Part shown: one piece after another, positions 56,714 to 64,000 of the stretch
Position numbering within the stretch: position 1 is the first letter of the stretch
Layout: each line of letters starts with the position of its first letter
Assembly (NCBI GenBank): GCA_027625915.1
Contig: JANTQA010000008.1
Coordinates: 1,939,001-2,003,000 of the forward strand
DNA length: 64,000 nt
DNA from: Anaeramoeba flamelloides
Taxonomy: Eukaryota > Metamonada > Anaeramoebidae
Direction: 5' to 3'
Program-made: the position numbers and the translations under genes
Notes under the pieces: generated by a model
What the model was told of the DNA's origin: nothing
Databases searched by the model: none
Seen by the model: only the letters and a program-made list of their open reading frames with translations

Positions 56714-57405
56714 TTTTTTTTTTTTTTTTTTTTATTTTTGAAGGGAGGAAATCAATTTCCTCTTACTTCTCCCTAATTTCTAAATTTTTGTTTAGAAATC
56801 TCAATAAAGAATCATAATTTTCTTTATCATTAACTAATGATAAAATAAACAATGAGTCTTTATTTCGAATAATATCAAAAATATTATTCTTATTATTTTT
56901 GTTAATTTGAATTAAATCTTTAATCCAAATTTTCGATTTTCTTTATAGAATGGGCAGTCCCATAAAAAATGATCGATATCTCCATCTGTATCTAGGTTTA
57001 AATATTTTTTGCATAAGTTGCAAGATTTTGTTTTTGTTTTATTCTTATCATAAACATAAGAATATCTATTTAGATAATTTATGAAATTTCTTAGTTTTAA
57101 GATGGAAGTTGAGCCCTTCCATTTTAAATATTTTTGTTGTTTGTTTATATTGTTATTGTATCTAATAATTTTTAAATATTCCTGGCCTTTCCACCCAGTG
57201 CTATTTATTATTAAATTTTCTCTAAATTGGTTAAGATTCGCATTTAGCAATTTTAGATTTTCTGCTTTCCAATTAATATTTTCGTTGTCTTTTTTGGAAA
57301 ATATTAATTTTTTTGATATTTTTTCGAAACCAAGTATTTCTAATTTATTTTTGAGTTTAAATCTTCTTTTATATATCGAAATTCTTACTTGGTCTATTTT
57401 TGCCT
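56714..57405 (-). mobile_element. 5'-truncated LINE insertion with zf-RVT C-terminus, poly(A) and TSD
   Basis: Minus-strand coding from 57405 reads KIDQVRISIYKRRFKLKNKL, WKAENLKLLNANLNQFRENL, STGWKGQEYL, then the reverse-transcriptase zinc-binding motif CNLCKKYL...DHFLWDCPFY (C77, C80, H94, C99 counted from ATG 57250). A one-base slip near 56925-56935 shifts the frame. In the next frame coding continues (IWIKDLIQINKNNKN to NKNLEIREK) and stops at 56763. An A tail follows (20 T on + at 56714-56733). The insertion is bounded by perfect 16-bp repeats AAAAAATGATTTTTTA at 56698-56713 and 57406-57421. This is a classic target-primed, 5'-truncated LINE copy, fairly recent because the duplication is intact. 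Confidence 0.88.
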
Positions 57406-57421
57406 AAAAAATGATTTTTTA

Positions 57422-58022
57422 GAGAGCTTGGATAGTAATCTTTAAAACGAAAGACTCTAAATTTTAAAGGGGGTGTAAGGGGTTTAGTCAATTTCATGGA
57501 TTCAAAAGTTAATGAAATCCTATATTAAATCCTCTCAAATGTTAATCTTTTTAATTTTTGGTCTCAAACTATTAAAAGGTCTTAAAAACTTTCGTGTCAA
57601 TGAAATTAATTGGAAAATCTTCAAAAATACACAAAAATTCGATTCTACCCATTTTTTCAATTAAAAATAATTTCCCCTGATCAATTAACCTAATGTATTT
57701 TTTTTAAATATTTAAACATTTTATATTTTATTTTTTTTTTGAAATTAAGGAAATTCTTATCCTCTTATAACATTTAGCTTTTCTTGAGTATTAGTTTCCT
57801 CGTTCATCTGTAAAATTGTTCGTTTTGAAATAAAGAGAAAACCTCAAATAATTTTTTTTTAGCTTTTCCAAAAGTTGATAAAAATTAGTAAAATATTTAA
57901 TTTTATTATTTTTCTTTTAAATTTTATGAAATCCCGGTCTCTTTTTTTTAATTTTAATAATTAAAGAAAAGTTACTAAAATTTATTTTTATTTCTTAAAT
58001 TAAAAAAAAAAAAACACCATTA
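57422..58022. other. Gene-free A+T-rich spacer
   Basis: No gene or repeat identified between the LINE copy and the AAACCT-type repeat. Confidence 0.4.
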
Positions 58023-58475
58023 TGTTTTTTCTAGAATTCAAAAGAATGGAGAAAAATTTAAGATTTTACTCAATTCATTAGGATTCTCGAAAACATAGGT
58101 ACTTGATGCACTTTCATTTAATTTTTCTTGTTTTTTCTGTTTATTATGAAAATCAATCGATTTTCGTTAGGCTTTCTTGAGTTTTCTATTCATTTGGAAA
58201 ATCAATAGTATTTCGATAAGTTTTTTTACTTTTTGAAATAAACAGAAAATTTATTAAAATTTTCTGTTTAGTTAAAATAGTAAAAAAAACCTAGAACACT
58301 TCACAAATTAATAGAAAACCTCAAAAAAACCTAGAAAACCTCACAAATAAAACAGAAAAACTCAAGAAAACCATCTTTATATTTTCTGAGATTGTTATAG
58401 AATAGAGTAAAATCTTAAATTTTTCTCATTTCTTTTGAATTCTAGAAAATATATACACCTGAATGCACTTCATTA
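58023..58475. repeat. AAACCT-type inverted-repeat element, copy 2
   Basis: The left arm (58030-58085: TTCTAGAATTCAAAAGAATG, GAGAAAAATTTAAGATTTTA) is repeated inverted at 58395-58450 over about 57 bp. Between the arms lie several AAACCTAGAA/AAACCTC phrases (58290-58375) and a TTTCTTGAGTTTTCT block. The same phrases occur at 6360-6790 in another arrangement, defining a dispersed family with hairpin ends. Confidence 0.55.
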
Positions 58476-59233
58476 ATTCATTAATATTTATCTAGAAATT
58501 TGAATAAAGAATAATAATTCCCCTAATAATTAACCAATGACAATAAGATTAATAACGAGTCTTTAATTTAAATAATAAAAAGATATTACTACTTGTTACT
58601 ATTTATTGCTTTTGTTAATTTGAATTTTTTCCGAAAAACAAATTATTTGATTTTTTTTCATAGGAAAGTCAGTTCCAGTAAAAAATATCAAATAAAAAAC
58701 CTTAAAACTTGTTAAGGGAGTAGTCATTTTTGAAAATAAAATGAAATCTTGTCAAGATCTTGAAAATTTTTTTTTTGTAATTTGTGTTTCGACTTATGAA
58801 ATGGATGAGTTAGCCTCATTTAAACAATTTATTGATTTGAGTCTCTTTTTTGAAATTTAAAATTTACATGTTTCCAATATAATACGAAAATAAGGTAACC
58901 TATTATTTTGTTTAACAATTAAGTTAATTCTTGAAAATGGAAAAACAAATTTTTCGTTTTATGTTGGAAAGTATTGATTTCGAAAGAAAAATTTTTTATT
59001 GTGTTTCTTTTTCTTTGATTATTATTTCAATTAAAATCTGAGCCAATAGAACTAATTGTGGTATAGGTGATTCAATAAACAAATATTTGTTAGAAGCTTA
59101 ACTACAGTTTATCAATTAAATTGAGATCTATTAAGCAAAAAAATTTATTCTTTAAGGTTTTGAAAAAGTTCGTTTCTGGTTTTCAAAAATGAAAAAAAAT
59201 TGCAAAAAAATTTTTTTAACAAATTATTTGGTC
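58476..59233. other. Gene-free A+T-rich spacer
   Basis: Nothing recognisable as a gene or structured repeat. Confidence 0.4.
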
Positions 59234-59452
59234 TTATTCACAAGAATCCTTATAACAATTCAATTCATTTTTGGCAGAAAAAAAATGATTTTGAATTTTG
59301 AGGATAAAATTAACTAATTCCCAAATATCTTCAAGAAAATTATATTTTGAAAAATCGAATTTTGTCTTAAAACAAAAACAAAATTTCAAAGTACAATTTT
59401 TACATGACTTTAAAACTTTGATTATTATAACCACCCTTCTTAAAAAATGCAA
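59234..59452 (-). pseudogene. C-terminal coding repeat, copy 2
   Basis: Open on minus for 72 codons (from MHFLRRVVIIIKVLKSC to KNELNCYKDSCE). The last 33 residues parallel those at 31525-31630 on +. Probably the end of a gene family member or transposon ORF whose 5' part is not recognisable here. Confidence 0.4.
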
Positions 59453-59814
59453 TTATTTTTCAATTGGTTCAAATAATCAATTTTTATGGTTAACCAAAAG
59501 TTTTATCTCAAAACAGAAAAAAAATCTTTATATTAATATTACTGATAACAAAGAAATGTTATAGTATAATAATGATCAAAATTGCAATAAAAGGTGTAAA
59601 AATTCGATAAATTGTGAGAAAAAAAAAGAAGTTAACGGTTTTCTTTTTCAGAAAAAATGGAATTTAAAAATTGATCTCACTAAACTAATTATTCTTTTAT
59701 GGCTTTCTTAGTAGATCAGAATTTTTTTACACTTGTGATCGACAAAAGTTGTAAGTAGAGAATACCCCCAATAACATATTTTAAAATTTTATCTTGTTGT
59801 CGTAGAAGACTAGT

Positions 59815-60150
59815 CCCTTAATAGTAAAATAAAAGTATTAGTATATCCAAATAAATATAGATGCTTTGAAATTGGCTCAATTAGCCCACAAGAAGACCTA
59901 CAAATAAATGAAGTATGAAATTCTACAAAATTTTTATCCAATAACCTGATATTGAGTAAAACTATGGATATGAAAAACGAATTACAATGCAATCTTAAAT
60001 TTTTTTTTGTATTTAGAAAACATGAAAGAAAATTTAAAAATGTGAATAAAATAATATCAATAAAAATAAAAAATCATAGTTTCTTTATTTTTCGGAAAAT
60101 GAAAGAACGTATTTTTTATATAATAATAATAAATAATAAATATTTTTAAA
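59815..60150 (+). pseudogene. Relic coding-like sequence
   Basis: On +, 59820-59920 reads KIKVLVYPNKYRCFEIG then SISPQEDLQINEV before a stop. A further open stretch follows (MDMKNELQCNLKFFFVFRKH). Residue usage (Cys, Gln, Pro, Ser in sensible spacing) is unlike random A+T-rich translation. No family recognised. Confidence 0.22.
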
Positions 60151-60174
60151 CTCATTTATCTTGGAATCAAAGAA

Positions 60175-60305
60175 GTGGGAAAGAAGATGGAAAAGAAAAA
60201 AGAAAAAAGAAAACAGAAAAAAGAAAAAAGAAAAAAGAAAACAGAAAAAAGAAAAAAGAAAACAGAAAACAGAAAAGAAGAAAGAAGGAAAAGAAAAAAA
60301 AAGCA
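60175..60305 (+). repeat. Purine-rich simple repeat
   Basis: About 130 bases of nearly uninterrupted A and G with a loose AGAAAA/AAGAAAAC unit. Translation gives only Lys/Glu/Arg runs, so no gene is called. Confidence 0.7.
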
Positions 60306-60359
60306 TAATAAAAGCCCTTTAAAATCTGAAATAATAATTCAAAAAATACTTTTCAATAT

Positions 60360-63300
60360 TTAATCTAATTCTTCAATTGTAGCAGAAACTTGAGAAAATT
60401 GATTATAAAAGGCAACAAACAATTTCATTATATAAAAGAGATCGAGTGTACCGGCGGTTTCTCTGATTGAATGCATTCCCCATTGAGGCACACCAATGTC
60501 GATAGCGTTCAATCCCAATTGTGTGCTAAGAGCTGGTCCGATTGTACTTCCACAGCCGGAATCGTTTCTGACAACAAAGTCCTGGACGGGAATTTTGTTT
60601 AATTTTGCAATTTCCTTAATTACGAACCCACTTACAACTTGCGTTGTATACTTGCCGTTCAAGTTAGTTTTAAAAACGGGACCAGCATTCATTTTACATT
60701 GATGGCGTGATTCGTGGTATGAGGAGTAGTTTGGGTGAACGGCATGAGCATTATCTGCCGACATTAAAAAGCTGTTTCGAAGTGCGATGTTGAAAACTTC
60801 ACTTTTTTTTTTCTTTTCCTCGTTGACAAAGCTATAGGTGATCCTTTTGATGATGGATTTAAGGAAATTTGAACGGGCACCACAGAGAGTACTTGATCCT
60901 ATTTCTTCATTGTCAAATGCAACAAAGACCCTTGTCATTGCATCTTTCTCAAGACCCTCGGTATTTAAGGCTCCTTCAATGAGGCCGATGGCTCCGGAAT
61001 ACGAAGACATTAGGTTATCCAACCGTGGCGAATATATAAATTCCGAAAATTGTCCTCCAATAACGGCAGCTTCATATGGCACAATGGATAATTCAAAATC
61101 AACAATTTGATCAATTTCAATTTCTAATTCCTTGGCAACAATCGATAATAATAATGGATGGTGGTTTTGATTTGTTGTCTTTGGTGTCTTATTTAATGCT
61201 TCACTGATTTCAGTTGACAAAATTGGAATTAAATGGTTTTCTGTATTGGGGGTAAATCCTTTTGAGTTTACACCTCTATTTAAATGAATTGCTAAATTTG
61301 GGATGTTCATAATTGGCTTTTTAATATGGATAAGTTCTTGTTTGACCTATTAATATTATTATTAGTTTATTATTGTTATTGTTATTGTTTTTATTATTAT
61401 TGTTATTATTATTGTTATTGTTATTTTTTAGTTTAAAGAAGAAAAAAAAAATGTTTTTTAATAAAGATAAAAATACTAAAAGTTTAATAAGAAAACAAAA
61501 TCAGAAATTTTTTGTATCTGTTTTTTTTTTTCTTTTGAAATCGTTACAATTTTATGATTTGTACACCTTTTGATTTTTAACATGTTCCGAATTATTACAT
61601 TATTCTTATTGTAATTTTTTTAAAAGACAAAGTTTTGTAAAAAAATCTGTTTTCATTTTTATTGAAAACTGATAAAGAAATTCCTAATAAAAAACATCAA
61701 AATTAGAAACTAAGAAATTTTTTTTTTTTTTTTAGAAAGTTTGAGTGCATAAGTATAAATTTTATGTATCAATTTTTAAGGGATTTGAATTTATTGTTCA
61801 CGGCTAAGTATTAAACCTCATCTAATCTGGTAATGAGAGAATTTTGAATTGACTAAATTTGTGACTTCCAATTAAAAGAGAGTATAGATAATTAGTTTAT
61901 TTAGACACAGTCATTATAAGTATTTGAAACTTAATTTAGTTTTCTATATTTTTAGAGTATTTTTTTTTTTTGATAAAAATAGATTTTTAGAAGAAACTAC
62001 TTATTTCATATACGTACAAGGCGCAATAAAAATTGATTTTTATTTTTAAAAAAAATTCTAAAAATAGAGGCACCATATCCGTTTATGTATTTAAAAAAAA
62101 AGAATTAATTTCTTGAAAAATTGTTTTTTTTTTCGAAAAAAAATAATAATTTCTGGGTTGATCAAAAGAGTTTATAAAAAATGAAGATATTCATTGGTGA
62201 AAAAGAAAGAAGAAAGAAGAAAGAAGAAAGAAGAAAGAAGAAAGAAGAAAGAAGAAAGAAGAAAGAAAGAAGAAAGAAAAAAAAAAATTAATCATTCTAA
62301 TGAAAAATAAAACTATATTATATTAAAATTATTTGTGATTTTGTATTTTTTTTAATAAACTTTTTAAATAATTTTTTTAGATAATAATAAAGAAAAAAAA
62401 AAAAAAAACAATGATGATATCAGTTACAATAGTATTAATAATAAAACCATTCAAAATAACAACAAAAAAAAAACAAGAAAACAAAGATCAATTGAATATA
62501 AACATTCTTTATATAATTTTGTACAAACTACAAATGGAATTCATAAATTACCAAAATTAAGGATAAAATGTATCAATATATTTGATCCAGATTTAAAAAC
62601 TTTATTGTTAAATTGTAATTGAATTAATCAAGAAAAAGGTAAACATTATTAATTATTATTAGATTATTCAATCGGATGAAAAAACCTTTCTATTATTATA
62701 ATTCTTTTATCAATAATAATAATAATAATAGAACTAATTTTAGAAATTTTCAAGTGTTAAATAATCTTTCAATTAGCTTGCACTTATTGAATTTAAAGAA
62801 AGCCTTTTCAAAGATTTTTAAAGAAAAATTTCTTATTTTGTGTGCAGGGATTTACTTTTTTTATTTTTTTGTTTACAAAAAATTGATGTAATAATTAAAT
62901 GGAATAAACTGTTTGAAAGAATTTTATTCCTCCGTGTCCAAACAAAATGAGAAAAAATAAAAAAAAAAAAATAAAATAAAAAAAAAAAGAGAAAAAAGAG
63001 AAAAAAGAGTAAAAAGAGAAAAAAAAAAATTTACTTTGTTGTCTTTTTTTACAAGCACCCTTCCAGCGATTGTAAGATCACGATCAAACCAAGTGTACCA
63101 TAATCCACCACCATATGTTGAAACGGCAATTTGGATTGATCCTTGTGTTTGCTTTTTGGAGATTGGCTTTACACGGAGGCCTGGCGAGTCGGTATGAGCA
63201 CCAACGATAGTGAAGCCGTTTTCTGATTTGTAGTTTCCACCAACAGAAAACGCAATAATTGCAGATGAATTACGGGTGATAAAATAAGATTTCCCTTTTT

Positions 63301-63445
63301 CTAAAGATTCAGACCATGCTTCTTTTTCATGGAGTTGAGTGAACCCATTTGAACTAAACATTTTTGCTAATTCAGTTGTGGCGTGGTATTGAGTTGGTGA
63401 TTTGTTTACAAAATCAACAAAGTTTTGGGCTAATTCTTCAGACAT
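60360..63445 (-). CDS. DNPEP: Aspartyl aminopeptidase (M18, DNPEP-like), two exons
   Basis: Exon 1 (63445-63035, 137 codons, ending LVKKDNK) and exon 2 (61346-60360, starting VKQELIHIKKP) join in phase 0 across a 1,688-bp GT..AG intron, giving 465 residues, normal for M18. It is colinear with DNPEP. The metal-binding set is complete: H84 in GAHTDSPG, D247 in PRLDN, E284/E285 in DNEEIGS, D335 in SADNAHAVHPN, H429 in GMHSIRE. The enzyme is a cytosolic dodecameric zinc metallopeptidase removing N-terminal Asp/Glu from peptides after proteasome or endopeptidase action. The start ATG at 63445 (MSEELAQNF) is preferred to an upstream in-frame ATG because it matches the family start. No signal peptide. 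The highest-confidence housekeeping gene here. Confidence 0.95.
61347..63034 (-). other. Intron of the aspartyl aminopeptidase gene
   Basis: Donor GTAAATTT at 63034, acceptor TTAATAG at 61347. Within it, 62201-62280 is a near-perfect GAAGAAA tandem repeat. 62400-62625 on + reads coding-like (KKKTRKQRSIEYKHSLYNF, VQTTNGIHKLPKLRIKC, DPDLKTLLLNCN, stop), possibly a retrotransposon ORF fragment. A TTATTG-type simple repeat lies at 61350-61425. Confidence 0.75.
62201..62280. repeat. (GAAGAAA)n microsatellite
   Basis: About ten tandem 7-base units in the DNPEP-like intron with occasional length variants. Confidence 0.9.
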
Positions 63446-63784
63446 TATTAAAAATTCAAAAATAAAAAAAAATGAAATAAATTTTTGCTTTTGGAAAATA
63501 TTTTGAGAGGCAAGAAAATGAATCACTTTTTCCCAACAAATTGTTTTTTTTAAATAAATAGGAACATAAAATCTTGCTTCCAGGTTTAAGAAATAATGAT
63601 AAAAGTTTAATTGATCATTTTTTTGAAATAATTTGTGTTTTTATTTGTGATTGAGAAAAATAGAATAAACCCACACTTTTATTTGGTATACTTTATAAAT
63701 ATTGAAAAAAAGAAAATTATTCCTTTTCAAATTTCGTCAAATTCTGAATTTTTTATAAATAGCCATTTCTATTGTAATTTATAG

Positions 63785-63908
63785 GATCGGGGAAGGGTTA
63801 AATTCGCTTTTTGGACAGGTTAAGTCAGATAAGGATGTGTTAGATTATGTTGAGGGAGGTTTGGGTTGCTGGGATGGAATGTTAGGGAATTTTCGTCTAG
63901 GATTTTGA
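63785..63908 (+). other. Possible exon at the window edge, unrecognised
   Basis: After TTTATAG (63778-63784) a locally G-rich stretch has one clean frame: IGEGLNSLFGQVKSDKDVL, then DYVEGGLGCWDGMLGNF, stop at 63908. Base composition contrasts sharply with the flanks. It may be an exon of a gene running out of the window, divergent from the aminopeptidase. No family recognised; a donor inside the frame may end the exon earlier. Confidence 0.35.
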
Positions 63909-64000
63909 AAAACAATAATTAAGAGATCAATTAGACTTTTGTAACTTTTTTCAAGGGGTACAAGTTTTTTATTGAAAATTTGGAATCAAAAATTTGGTTT

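Overview
The window is extremely A+T-rich eukaryotic nuclear DNA (roughly four fifths A+T by eye). Stops are standard TAA/TAG/TGA and most introns are GT..AG. Proteins are loaded with Asn, Lys/Glu and Gln runs. The gene set (WDR5-like WD40, B-box/ankyrin, TPR, GYF-domain, ATAD2/Yta7 AAA-bromodomain, Rab32-like GTPase, M18 aspartyl aminopeptidase) points to a free-living protist. An amoeboid lineage (Amoebozoa or Anaeramoeba-like Metamonada) fits the composition, but I cannot fix the taxon.

Layout. 1-2.6 kb: a WDR5-like gene (-) whose last blade is unresolved. 2.8-8.6 kb: gene-free, with foldback and dispersed repeats. 8.6-14.0 kb: a B-box + ankyrin giant (+). 16.3-17.2 kb: an inverted repeat made of gene-like sequence, next to a second foldback copy. 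17.7-20.1 kb: a TPR protein (+). 24.6-26.2 kb: unrecognised exons and a 236-aa unknown (+). 26.2-36.1 kb: gene-poor, with repeats and gene relics. 36.1-38.3 kb (-) and 38.9-45.0 kb (+): a divergent pair, a GYF-domain protein and an ATAD2-like ATPase. 48.5-55.3 kb: a four-exon Rab32-like gene (-) whose third intron is 5.7 kb and holds a tRNA-derived SINE, a decayed LINE and an inverted repeat. 56.7-57.4 kb: a 5'-truncated LINE with target-site duplication and poly(A). 60.4-63.4 kb: aspartyl aminopeptidase (-).

The most striking feature is inside the ATAD2-like gene. An in-frame 428-codon insertion (40835-42118) interrupts the first AAA domain just after Walker B. It begins with Cys, ends His-Asn, and is followed by Ser. 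It carries intein splicing blocks and the eroded remains of a LAGLIDADG-type homing endonuclease. Removing it restores an ATAD2 sequence with no residue missing, so it reads as a nuclear-encoded intein in a chromatin AAA-bromodomain ATPase, a host protein I do not recall being described for inteins.

Functional links: WDR5-like, ATAD2-like and possibly the B-box protein are chromatin or scaffold proteins; GYF is translation/mRNA related; Rab32-like is membrane traffic; DNPEP is peptide turnover. No operon-like organisation exists. Much of the remaining sequence is a graveyard of diverged repeats and gene relics.
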